The translations under genes and the position numbers were made by a program. Of a stretch of DNA of 64,000 bases, positions 8,756 through 17,065 are shown piece after piece (positions within the stretch are counted from its first letter, which is position 1; each line of letters starts with the position of its first letter). This DNA comes from Bacteroidales bacterium (GTDB lineage: Bacteria > Bacteroidota > Bacteroidia > Bacteroidales > GCA-2748055). The DNA is taken from contig JAFGWU010000039.1 in assembly GCA_016936975.1 (NCBI GenBank), forward strand, positions 1 through 64,000, written 5' to 3'. The notes beneath the pieces are model-generated. The model had not been told where the DNA came from. It searched no databases and worked only from the letters and a program-made list of their open reading frames with translations.

Positions 8756-9801
8756 TGAAGCGGGACCACGACATATTGCCGGTTCTGGCTGTTACCATGG
8801 GTGATCCGTCGGGCATCGGACCCGAGATTGCCGTTAAGGTATTTTCCCGGGAGACGGTTTACCGGGATTACAGGCCCCTGGTAATCGGCAATGCTGATCA
8901 GATTGCTGCAGCCATCGGCTTATGCGGATCTGACATCAGGGTGAGAACGATCCGGCAGCCGGAGGAGGCGAAATTTCAATATGGCACCATTGACCTGATC
9001 GATTTGCCTGTCGCACATCCCGAACGGATCAGGGCCGGGGAGATCTCGGCAGAATCGGGCGACATTGCGTTCCGGTCGGTGGTTGAAGGCATCGAACTGG
9101 CCAGAAGCAAAAGGGTGGATGCCGTTGTAACCTGCCCCCTCCATAAAGAAGCCATGAACCTTGCCGGTCACCATTTTTCAGGACACACGGAGATTTTTGC
9201 CCATTACACCGGCTCGGATAAATATGCGATGTTGCTGGCCGATGAGCGGATCAGGATCATTCATGTGACCACCCACGTCTCTTTGAGAAATGCCTGTGAT
9301 TTGATTAAGAAAAAAAGGATTATTGAGGTGATCCGGCTGATGGACGATGCGCTTAAAAGCCTGGGTATTGAGAGACCGCAGATTGGCGTTGCAGGATTGA
9401 ATCCCCATTCAAGCGACGGGGGATTGTTCGGGGATGAGGAAGAAAAAGAGATTATTCCGGCCATTAAGGAAGCGGTAAGTGAGGGAATCCATGCATCGGG
9501 TCCCGTACCTCCCGACACGCTGTTTGCCCTGGCTAACGGTGGCCGCTTTGACGGTTGTGTGGCCATGTATCACGATCAGGGCCATATCCCTTTCAAGCTG
9601 ATGGGATTCCGGTGGGATGAAGCCCGGCAGGTTATGAAAAGCGTCACGGGAGTCAATATTACCCTGGGGCTGCCTATCATAAGAACGTCGGTGGATCACG
9701 GCACTGCCTTTGAGATTGCCGGCAAAGGCATTGCAAGTCCCGATGCCCTGTTTATGGCTATGGAATATGCAAAAACATTATATTTGAACAGGAACAGATA
9801 A
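8752..9801 (+). CDS. pdxA2: PdxA2-like 4-phospho-acid-sugar dehydrogenase (D-threonate/erythronate 4-phosphate type)
   Basis: 349 residues of the PdxA family (TMGDPSGIGPEIAVKV at 15-30). The three metal-binding histidines are present: His175 (HVTTHVSLRN), His219 (GLNPHSSDGG) and His274 (AMYHDQGHIPFK). True PdxA oxidises 4-phosphohydroxy-L-threonine in vitamin B6 synthesis. PdxA2 paralogues, found beside DUF1537 kinases, oxidise D-threonate or D-erythronate 4-phosphate, and the 3-keto product loses CO2 to give DHAP. The immediately following gene is a DUF1537 kinase, so the PdxA2 role is far more likely. The start overlaps the preceding stop by 4 bp and the stop is 4 bp before the kinase start. 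Confidence 0.9.
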   Translation: MMKRDHDILPVLAVTMGDPSGIGPEIAVKVFSRETVYRDYRPLVIGNADQIAAAIGLCGSDIRVRTIRQPEEAKFQYGTIDLIDLPVAHPERIRAGEISAESGDIAFRSVVEGIELARSKRVDAVVTCPLHKEAMNLAGHHFSGHTEIFAHYTGSDKYAMLLADERIRIIHVTTHVSLRNACDLIKKKRIIEVIRLMDDALKSLGIERPQIGVAGLNPHSSDGGLFGDEEEKEIIPAIKEAVSEGIHASGPVPPDTLFALANGGRFDGCVAMYHDQGHIPFKLMGFRWDEARQVMKSVTGVNITLGLPIIRTSVDHGTAFEIAGKGIASPDALFMAMEYAKTLYLNRNR

Positions 9802-9805
9802 CCGG

Positions 9806-10981
9806 ATGATTGCAGTTATTGCAGATGATTTTACCGGCGCCGCGGAGATTGGCGGAATTGGTTTGCGATATGGTTTGAATGTGGTGATTCAGACCTCGGT
9901 CGACAACGATGTTCACGCAGATCTGCTTGTCATTGCCACCAATACCCGGTCGCTTGCTCCTGAAAAGGCATCTGATGAAATTAAAAGGATTACCAGGGAA
10001 TTGCTGGAACTGCGGCCCGATTATATCTACAAGAAACTGGATTCGGTCTTAAGGGGAAATATTGCGATGGAGATCCTGGCCCAGATGTCTGTTATGAAGA
10101 AAAAAAAGGCCATTGTCATCGCCGGAAATCCAAATTTAGGGCGGACCATTCAGCACGGCATATTTTCAATCAACAATACCCTGCTGCATGATACTTCATT
10201 TGCCAATGATCCTGAATTTCCAAGATCGTCCTCTTCCGTTATTGAACTGATTGGTGAAGTAAATGTTCCCGTTGCCTCAAGGACCATCAATGATGCCCTT
10301 CCGCCTTCCGGGATTATTCTGGGGGATATTGCAAACCAGTCGGATCTGACACGCTGGGCAGAACGGATTGACACCGAATCGATTCCCTGCGGTAGTGCCG
10401 GGTTCTTCGATGAATTACTGTCCAGGAGATTTGTCAAGACAGGCAGGACTTTCAATGAGACCTGCAGCCTGGGGGAGAAGACCCTGTTTGTGATGGGGAG
10501 CCTTTTCCCAAAGAGCGATGCAATGATTCAAAAAATAAACAGTTTCGGATTGGTCAGAAAGAATATGCCGTCGGCGCTTTATCACAATCTGGAGATTATG
10601 GATGGAGACATCAAAAGCTGGGCGGATGAAATTATCCGTGAAATCAGGCATGGGTACAAGGTGGTTGTAACGATTGAAAATATGGAAAGCTCCCGTTCGG
10701 ATTTTTCCAGGAAGATCCGTCGGATTATCGGAAGACTGGTTGAGCTGATCATGGAAGAGGTGAAGATCAAGGACCTCCTGATTGAGGGCGGAGCCACTAC
10801 CTATGAGATACTCCGGTACCTGGGAATCAAGAAACTCTATCCGTTTCAGGAACTGGACCTGGGGATTATACAGATGAAGGTGGATGAATATCCCGGTTTG
10901 TGTATAACGACCAAGCCCGGGAGCTACAGCTGGCCGGATAATGTGGAATTTGAGAATAAAGGGAACAAAATTAAACTCTAA
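9806..10981 (+). CDS. Four-carbon acid-sugar kinase (DUF1537 family)
   Basis: 391 residues with both halves of the family: an N-terminal sugar-acid-binding domain beginning AVIADDFTGAAEIGG (3-17) with KKLDSVLRGN at 76-85, and a C-terminal nucleotide-binding domain with LLIEGGATTYEILRYLG. Family members phosphorylate D-threonate, L-threonate, D-erythronate or related acids on the terminal hydroxyl. Coupling to the PdxA2-like dehydrogenase 4 bp upstream matches the characterised DtnK/PdxA2 pair that takes D-threonate to DHAP. Cytoplasmic, ATG start, 12 bp before the symporter gene. It is clearly different from the second DUF1537 protein in this window (47311-48720, 469 residues), so the two are not a recent duplication. 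Confidence 0.93.
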   Translation: MIAVIADDFTGAAEIGGIGLRYGLNVVIQTSVDNDVHADLLVIATNTRSLAPEKASDEIKRITRELLELRPDYIYKKLDSVLRGNIAMEILAQMSVMKKKKAIVIAGNPNLGRTIQHGIFSINNTLLHDTSFANDPEFPRSSSSVIELIGEVNVPVASRTINDALPPSGIILGDIANQSDLTRWAERIDTESIPCGSAGFFDELLSRRFVKTGRTFNETCSLGEKTLFVMGSLFPKSDAMIQKINSFGLVRKNMPSALYHNLEIMDGDIKSWADEIIREIRHGYKVVVTIENMESSRSDFSRKIRRIIGRLVELIMEEVKIKDLLIEGGATTYEILRYLGIKKLYPFQELDLGIIQMKVDEYPGLCITTKPGSYSWPDNVEFENKGNKIKL

Positions 10982-10993
10982 TCGCTGTATAGT

Positions 10994-12577
10994 ATGGAAC
11001 AGGTTATTAGATTGCATGTGGTTGATTACCTGATTATCGCTTTGACTTTCCTTGTATCCATAGCAATCGGGGTGGGTTTTGCCCACAGGCAGAAAGATAC
11101 CAACAACTATTTCAAGGCCAGCGGACGGTTACCTTCCTGGGCCATCGGATTATCCATACTGGCCACCCTGATCAGCAGTGTTACCTTTCTTGCCTACCCC
11201 GGGGAAGGATTTTCCTCGAACTGGATCAGGCTGGTGCAAGGACTGATGGTTCCAATTGTTCTGGTATTTATTATTGGGGTTATTGTTCCCCTGTTCAGGA
11301 AAGTCATCCGTTTGAGTGCCTACGAGTATTTTGAAAAGCGGTTCGGGTTCCTGGCACGGCTCTATGCCTCACTTGCCTTTATTCTGACGCATTTTTCAAA
11401 AATGGGAACGGTTTTTTACCTGCTTGCCCTGGCCATTTCGGGAATGGTTGGGTACAACACCTTAACAATTATTCTGTTTATAGGAATTATTGTCATCGTG
11501 ATCACCATGCTGGGGGGGATAGAAGCGGTTGTCTGGCTGGATGTAGTGCAGGGGATCCTCCTGATTGCCGGCGGACTGATCGCCCTGTTCATTATTATTT
11601 TTTCGACAGAGGGGGGATTGCCGGCCATCTGGCAGGTGGCCGAAGAGAACGGCCGCATTGGGTTCGGGCCGTTTGACCTGGAATTTGTCAATCTGACCTT
11701 CATAGTAATGGCACTGAACGGCATATTCTATGCGATACAGAAATACGGTACAGATCAGACCATTGTCCAGCGTTACCTGACGGCCCGGTCCGATCGGGAT
11801 GCGGTCAGAGCATCCCTTATGGGCGTTTTGCTCAGCGTTCCGGTATGGGCCCTGTTCATGTTTATCGGCACCGCCCTTTTTGCCTATTTCAAAATTTCAG
11901 GCGATCCATTGCCTCCGGATATGAAACCGGATGCCGTCTTTCCCTTTTTCATCATGACCAAACTTCCGGTCGGCATCATCGGATTGATCCTGTCTGCCCT
12001 GATTGCCGCTGCCTTTTCCAGTCTCGATTCCGATCTGAACTGTCTTTCGGCGATTTGCACCGAGGATTACTATATGAGGTGGCGGCCGAACAGCACTGAG
12101 AAACAGCAGATGTTTGTTAGCAGGCTGTTCATTCTTCTGGCCGGAATAGGCGCTATTCTTGTAGCCTTTTTCTATACAAGAACCGGGGGCAAAGGGGTGC
12201 TGGCCATCATCTTTACCCTTTATGCGATATTTTCGGGCGGGATTGCCGGCATGTTCCTGCTGGGCATATTCAGCAAAAGAGCCAACAGGCAGGGTGTTTA
12301 CATTGGTATTGCAGCCAGTGTCCTGTTCACCTTCTATGCCCTGCTTACTTCCACGCCCATCGGACTGGAAGGAAATGAGCGGCTCATGCTGGATCTTGGA
12401 AGTCTGAACTTCACGCATCACAAGTATATGATCGGAGTATACAGTCATGTGGTTCTTGCAGTTGTGGGTTATGCAGCGAGCTTGTTCTTCAAATCCCGGC
12501 CCGTAGAGGATACGCTGACCTATTACGGCTGGATAAAACTTCGAAAAAAGGAAGCATTAAAAGGGGGAGATAATTGA
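10994..12577 (+). CDS. Sodium:solute symporter (SSS family)
   Basis: 527 residues, about 13 hydrophobic segments, inner membrane. Typical SSS sequences are present: NNYFKASGRLPSWAIGLSILATLISSVTFLAYPG in the N-terminal third, LGGIEAVVWLDVVQG in the middle, and AAAFSSLDSDLNCLSAI (Na+-site helix). The nearest functional classes are sialic-acid, sugar and sugar-acid carriers. As last gene of the acid-sugar operon it probably imports the pathway substrate. A second SSS protein (38807-40306) follows the other DapA-family gene, so each lyase has its own carrier. Confidence 0.92.
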   Translation: MEQVIRLHVVDYLIIALTFLVSIAIGVGFAHRQKDTNNYFKASGRLPSWAIGLSILATLISSVTFLAYPGEGFSSNWIRLVQGLMVPIVLVFIIGVIVPLFRKVIRLSAYEYFEKRFGFLARLYASLAFILTHFSKMGTVFYLLALAISGMVGYNTLTIILFIGIIVIVITMLGGIEAVVWLDVVQGILLIAGGLIALFIIIFSTEGGLPAIWQVAEENGRIGFGPFDLEFVNLTFIVMALNGIFYAIQKYGTDQTIVQRYLTARSDRDAVRASLMGVLLSVPVWALFMFIGTALFAYFKISGDPLPPDMKPDAVFPFFIMTKLPVGIIGLILSALIAAAFSSLDSDLNCLSAICTEDYYMRWRPNSTEKQQMFVSRLFILLAGIGAILVAFFYTRTGGKGVLAIIFTLYAIFSGGIAGMFLLGIFSKRANRQGVYIGIAASVLFTFYALLTSTPIGLEGNERLMLDLGSLNFTHHKYMIGVYSHVVLAVVGYAASLFFKSRPVEDTLTYYGWIKLRKKEALKGGDN

Positions 12578-12585
12578 TACATTCA

Positions 12586-12611
12586 ATGCAATAAAATTGG
12601 TTTTATCGCAT
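12586..12611. promoter_or_regulatory. 26-bp palindrome overlapping a putative -33 box upstream of the pectin operon
   Basis: Arms ATGCAATAAAA and TTTTATCGCAT flank TTGG; the arms pair at 10 of 11 positions. The TTG at 12597-12599 is 20 bp from TATTTTAA at 12620-12627, a partial match to the -7 TAnnTTTG box, so the palindrome may be an operator over the promoter of the operon that begins at 12665. The left arm repeats the TGCAATAAAA half of the 18-bp sites at 45283 and 52416. A weak terminator for the preceding operon is the alternative, but no U-tract follows. Confidence 0.45.
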
Positions 12612-12664
12612 AATTATGATATTTTAAGCATTTTAACCATTGTATAACCATAATCTTTAAGAAG

Positions 12665-13666
12665 ATGAAAAAGAAGATTTTTACCACTATTTTATCCGGA
12701 CTTTTGCTTTCCGGCTTTATGAATTTCATGTTTGCCCAGGCAGGGGTTTTTGGAACCGGATGGGGTGAGCCTGCGCCGGGAGAACCCAAGATCATTGAAG
12801 AAGACCTGACCGGTTTCCCCTTTTTCCATTCGGATTTCAATCCCAATGAAGGGAACAGCTCGCATACCCTTGAAAAGGCAGGATATAAAGACACTGTCAC
12901 TTACAGGGTCTGCATCAATTCGACCGATACAATTTTCTATGAGTTCCATGAGTGCGCCTTTGCACCTAACTGGCAGCCGGCTTACGGTTACAAGGACTCG
13001 GTGGACGGGGTGGCGTCGGTGGTGCCGGCAGAGGTATCCCGCGGATTTGTGGAAATTGCCCGGTTCGATACAGTTTATGCAAAACCGCCCCTCGATACGG
13101 ACAGTGGTCACTTTATCATTGACATGAGGCAGGTTGAATATGTGGAGGTGATTCAGTTCACCCATTCGAGCTGCGGCGGTAACAAGCGGGGATTCACGCT
13201 TCGCAAATCAACCGACAACGGGATGACATGGGATACCGTAAGGAACCAGGTAGGAAGGTTAACCGGTAATACTCCTGATAATGATTTAACTGCATACGAC
13301 TGCCAGGAGTCGGCCCATGGCATGGTATGGCAGGATGGTCTTTACCTGTATGACCAGAATGTGATGCTGAAGTTCTCATACTGTATGGGACAAACGCTCA
13401 GGATACATGATTTCAGAGCATACGGTTGGGTTCAGCAGGTCGGTGTGGATGAAAAGGAGCTTGAAAAAGTTTCCGTTTACAGCGCCGGAAAGAACCTTTT
13501 CCTTTCAGAGCCATCGGATATCGTCATTTTCGATATTAACGGAAGGTTTGTGAAGAAAGCTCTGAATGTGGTGACTTATTCCATGTCGGATCTCCCTGAA
13601 GGTCTCTATATTGTAAAGGCCAGAACCGATAAGGGTATTGTCACCAGGAAGATCATGAATCAATAA
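12665..13666 (+). CDS. Secreted protein of unknown function with T9SS C-terminal sorting domain
   Basis: 333 residues. Signal peptide MKKKIFTTILSGLLLSGFMN ending near FAQA. The central part (about 25-255) has alternating beta-type sequence, ending in YCMGQTLRIHDFRAYGW, and resembles beta-sandwich glycan-binding or scaffold modules, but I do not recognise the family. Two cysteine pairs are likely (VCIN/HECAF; SSCGG/DCQES). Residues about 270-333 (IVFDINGRFVKKAL, LPEGLYIVKARTDKG, TRKIMNQ) form a type A T9SS sorting domain, so it is exported and probably held on the cell surface. It directly precedes susC/susD and follows a candidate promoter, which suggests a surface pectin-binding role (inference). 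Confidence 0.75.
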   Translation: MKKKIFTTILSGLLLSGFMNFMFAQAGVFGTGWGEPAPGEPKIIEEDLTGFPFFHSDFNPNEGNSSHTLEKAGYKDTVTYRVCINSTDTIFYEFHECAFAPNWQPAYGYKDSVDGVASVVPAEVSRGFVEIARFDTVYAKPPLDTDSGHFIIDMRQVEYVEVIQFTHSSCGGNKRGFTLRKSTDNGMTWDTVRNQVGRLTGNTPDNDLTAYDCQESAHGMVWQDGLYLYDQNVMLKFSYCMGQTLRIHDFRAYGWVQQVGVDEKELEKVSVYSAGKNLFLSEPSDIVIFDINGRFVKKALNVVTYSMSDLPEGLYIVKARTDKGIVTRKIMNQ

Positions 13667-13828
13667 AATGCTTCGGCATTCCCGGTTCAGCGAATGTCAT
13701 GCAGAGTGGTTTCTATTACTCTTTCCCGGAAGGAGCCCGGGAGGTAGTTATTGAAACCATAAGCGGGAATCTGTACAGACAGGTCCTTATTTATTTGAAA
13801 ATCGGCTTTTACGACAAATTAACCTGAA

Positions 13829-16800
13829 ATGAAAAGAAATGCCCCGAATCAACGTTCATCCATGCCTGTGAGCCGGAACTTTTACCGGTCCGGCATGGTA
13901 TACATCATGCTGTTGTTTTTCATGTTTTCGGTGTTCATGCCGTTGCATGCCCAGCAGTCTGGGAGTTATAATTTAACAGGGATCATTGTGGATACAAACT
14001 CGGAACCACTTCCAGGTGTAAACCTCGTTGTAAAGGGAACCACCAAAGGAGCCATAACGGATGTCAATGGTCTGTTCACGATTAATGTATTTCCGGATGA
14101 CACCCTTATCGTGTCTTACGTGGGGTATGCCACACAGAACATTCCGGTAGGCGGTCAGCGGGTACTGAATGTTATTCTTTATGAGGATTTCACCGAACTG
14201 GAAGAGGTGGTAGTCATCGGATACGGCAGTGTGAAGCGTGCGAACCTGGTGGGGGCCGTAGAGAGCATTGCAGCAGATGAGGTTGAGGATATTCCGGCTA
14301 CCAACCTTTCCACCATTCTGGAGGGCCGGATGGCCGGGGTCCATATCGGGCAGGCCACGGGCCGGCCGGGGGCATCCACAAGCCTTTCGATACGAATTGA
14401 GAATACTTATAGTGGTGTCGCTGAACCGCTGTACGTTATTGACGGATTCATCAGGGACAAGCCGACTTTCGATTTGCTTGATCCGACCGAGATTGAAAGC
14501 ATTTCTGTGCTCAAGGATGCTTCTGCGGCGGTATACGGGGTGAGGGGGGCTTATGGCGTGGTTCTGGTCACCACAAAAATGGGCAAGGAAGGAAAAACCA
14601 GGGTGAACTACTCCGGCTCCTATGGTTTATCGGATGTAACACAGCTTACCGAAATGCTGAGTGCATATGATCATGCCCTGATGATCAATGACAGATTGCG
14701 GATTACCAATCCCGATCAGAACAGTACGGAATGGTATACGGATGATGAGTTGGAAGCCTTTAAGGATTTGGATTATAACTGGCTGGAACGGGTCTGGAAA
14801 CCTTCATCCCTCTCCCGGCATACCCTTAACGTCAGTGGTGGATCGGAACGTGTTAAATATTTTGTCGGCGGATCATATTATATTGAAACCGGTAATTTTG
14901 AGAACCTGGATGTGAACAAATACAGTCTCAGGCTGGGGTTCGACGTTGAGATCCTTAAAGGAATGACAGCAAGGTTTTCCGCTTCAAACAATAACAAAGG
15001 GATCCAGGTTCCGTTTTACAAAGGGGATGATTCCAGCGAACCGATGGAAGATATGTTTGCACAGCTCCTGCAGGCTCCCAGATGGCTGCCGCCTTACATC
15101 AACGGATTGCCGGTCGGCCAGGTAGATGATTCCGGTTGGTGGAACCCGGAGGCACTGATCAATACAGACAGCTACAAAAGAAGCAATACCAGGGGCATGG
15201 ACCTTGGTGTAAACCTTACCTATAAATTTCCGTTTGTCAAGGGTTTGACCGCGCAGCTATCCCTTAACAGGGGTGAGAATCATAATTACGGAAAACAGTA
15301 TATCATTCCCTACACCCTTTACAATTTCATGACCACGGGCGGACATGGCCATATTGTAACAGACCAGTTGAACGCTGATAATCCAACATTTTACGTGAAC
15401 AATACTAACAGGATATTCGAGGATTACACATACGGCAACCTTTATCAGATGAATGCCTCACTCTCTTACAACCGGGATTTCGGACTGCATCATTTCGACG
15501 GGATGGTGGTTTATGAACAATCGGAATCGTCGGGTTACCAGTTCAGGGCTATGCGGGAAAACATCCAGATTGAGGGAATGGAACTTCAGAAGGCATTTGA
15601 TCCCGATGCTTCCACGACCTACGGCTGGATGAATGAAAGCGGACGTCTTTCCTCGGTCGGACGATTCAATTATTATTACAATGAAAAGTATATTTTGGAA
15701 GCCACTTTCCGTTATGAGGCTTCAGTTAAATTCTCTCCCGATGTACGGTGGGGGTTATTTCCGGCTGTAGCGGTCGGTTGGGTAATCTCAAAGGAGGATT
15801 TTTTCAGCAACAATATCAACTTTATTGATTATTTAAAAATCCGTGCCTCCGCCGGTCACATGGGTAATGATTATCTGAGTAACTGGGAGTGGAAGTACAG
15901 TTTTGGAGTCGCCGGGGAATACCTGTTCGGGAATAAGCTGGTTAGCGGTATTGAGGCTCAGAATAACGGGCTTGTCAGTACCGGGGTTTCCTGGGAGAAA
16001 ACCAATTCTTATAATGCAGGGATGGATATCAGACTCCTTGACAACCGGATATCATTGAGTGTGGATGGGTTTTACAAATATACCTATGATATTCTGGCGG
16101 CCAGAAATTCTGAAATGCCTACCACAACAGGAATCACCAAAATGCCCGAAGAGAATTACGGAGAAATGAAGGCCTGGGGGTATGATATGAGCATTGGCTA
16201 TAATGATCGTATCGGTGAGGATTTCCGCTGGTACATCAAGACCAATTTTGAGTTTGCCACAAACCGGGTGCTGAAAAAACCACAGTCGGCGGGAGTCATT
16301 GGTACCTGGCTGGATGAGATAGGGAGGCCTGGAAACGGGTATGAAAGTGGTTACGTTGTGGATGGGATCATATCCACCCAGGAGCAGTTGGATGCCATAC
16401 TCGCTGAGAATCCCGGATTCACCATTTTCGGGGATACTGCACAGCTCGGTATGCTGAATTTCCAGGATATCGGCAGACCTGGTAACACGGGGGCCGGTGA
16501 ATTGCCTTACGTATTTGAGCCCGATGGAAAAGTGGATGACTATGACCAGATGCACATTGTGGTTCCCAACATGCACCTGAACTGGAAGAACTTTCTTCCG
16601 TCCAGCTTCACACTGGGCGGCTCATGGAAAGGCGTGAAGCTGGATGCCAATTTCAGCGCACAATGGGGTTTGCACAAAGATATGGTTGACAAGAATGCAA
16701 GGAGTGCCCCAACCGCAACAGCCAATGTTCCCTCTTTCTGGAAGGATTACTGGACCCCTGAAAATGCAGTTGCACTCTATCCCAGTCCTGCGTGGGCTGA

Positions 16801-17053
16801 TGATAACCGGAAGTCTTCCACATTCTGGATCAGGAACCGGAAGGAACTGAGGCTAAAGGTCCTGACCGTTTCCTATACCCTTCCTAAATCTTTCAATAAC
16901 CGTTTCAACCTGCCGGATATACGGGTATTTTTCACCGGCACCAATCTATGGACACCGATCAGTACATTTGACTACAAGGAAGATGCTATTTCAAAGTATA
17001 ACAGTTATCCATTGATGAAGACCTATAATTTCGGATTGAGTGTATCATTTTAA
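13829..17053 (+). CDS. SusC/RagA-type TonB-dependent outer-membrane transporter
   Basis: 1074 residues, standard length. The export signal (residues 20-41, ending LHAQQ) is followed by a carboxypeptidase-D-like domain (GIIVDTNSEPLPGVNLVVKG, GAITDVNGLFTINV; about 49-110), the SusC-type motif LEEVVVIGYGSVKRANLVGAV (about 128-148), the plug domain (YVIDGFIRDKPTF, IESISVLKDASAAVYGVRGAYGVVLVTTK) and a 22-strand barrel ending in aromatic residues (GLSVSF). It imports oligosaccharides captured by the SusD partner encoded 12 bp downstream, powered by TonB. In this locus the likely cargo is pectin-derived oligosaccharides. Preceded by 162 bp without a convincing gene. Confidence 0.97.
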   Translation: MKRNAPNQRSSMPVSRNFYRSGMVYIMLLFFMFSVFMPLHAQQSGSYNLTGIIVDTNSEPLPGVNLVVKGTTKGAITDVNGLFTINVFPDDTLIVSYVGYATQNIPVGGQRVLNVILYEDFTELEEVVVIGYGSVKRANLVGAVESIAADEVEDIPATNLSTILEGRMAGVHIGQATGRPGASTSLSIRIENTYSGVAEPLYVIDGFIRDKPTFDLLDPTEIESISVLKDASAAVYGVRGAYGVVLVTTKMGKEGKTRVNYSGSYGLSDVTQLTEMLSAYDHALMINDRLRITNPDQNSTEWYTDDELEAFKDLDYNWLERVWKPSSLSRHTLNVSGGSERVKYFVGGSYYIETGNFENLDVNKYSLRLGFDVEILKGMTARFSASNNNKGIQVPFYKGDDSSEPMEDMFAQLLQAPRWLPPYINGLPVGQVDDSGWWNPEALINTDSYKRSNTRGMDLGVNLTYKFPFVKGLTAQLSLNRGENHNYGKQYIIPYTLYNFMTTGGHGHIVTDQLNADNPTFYVNNTNRIFEDYTYGNLYQMNASLSYNRDFGLHHFDGMVVYEQSESSGYQFRAMRENIQIEGMELQKAFDPDASTTYGWMNESGRLSSVGRFNYYYNEKYILEATFRYEASVKFSPDVRWGLFPAVAVGWVISKEDFFSNNINFIDYLKIRASAGHMGNDYLSNWEWKYSFGVAGEYLFGNKLVSGIEAQNNGLVSTGVSWEKTNSYNAGMDIRLLDNRISLSVDGFYKYTYDILAARNSEMPTTTGITKMPEENYGEMKAWGYDMSIGYNDRIGEDFRWYIKTNFEFATNRVLKKPQSAGVIGTWLDEIGRPGNGYESGYVVDGIISTQEQLDAILAENPGFTIFGDTAQLGMLNFQDIGRPGNTGAGELPYVFEPDGKVDDYDQMHIVVPNMHLNWKNFLPSSFTLGGSWKGVKLDANFSAQWGLHKDMVDKNARSAPTATANVPSFWKDYWTPENAVALYPSPAWADDNRKSSTFWIRNRKELRLKVLTVSYTLPKSFNNRFNLPDIRVFFTGTNLWTPISTFDYKEDAISKYNSYPLMKTYNFGLSVSF

Positions 17054-17065
17054 AACTGCTGAACA

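Noticed and set aside
13667..13680. Hairpin AATGC-TTCG-GCATT just after the stop of the T9SS protein gene
   Set aside because: The stem is only 5 bp and no run of T follows, so it is not a convincing terminator.
13699..13827. 42-codon open frame ending 1 bp before the SusC start
   Set aside because: Plausible composition and a suggestive position, but no signal, motif or ribosome-site support; could be debris of a T9SS tail. Not called as a gene.
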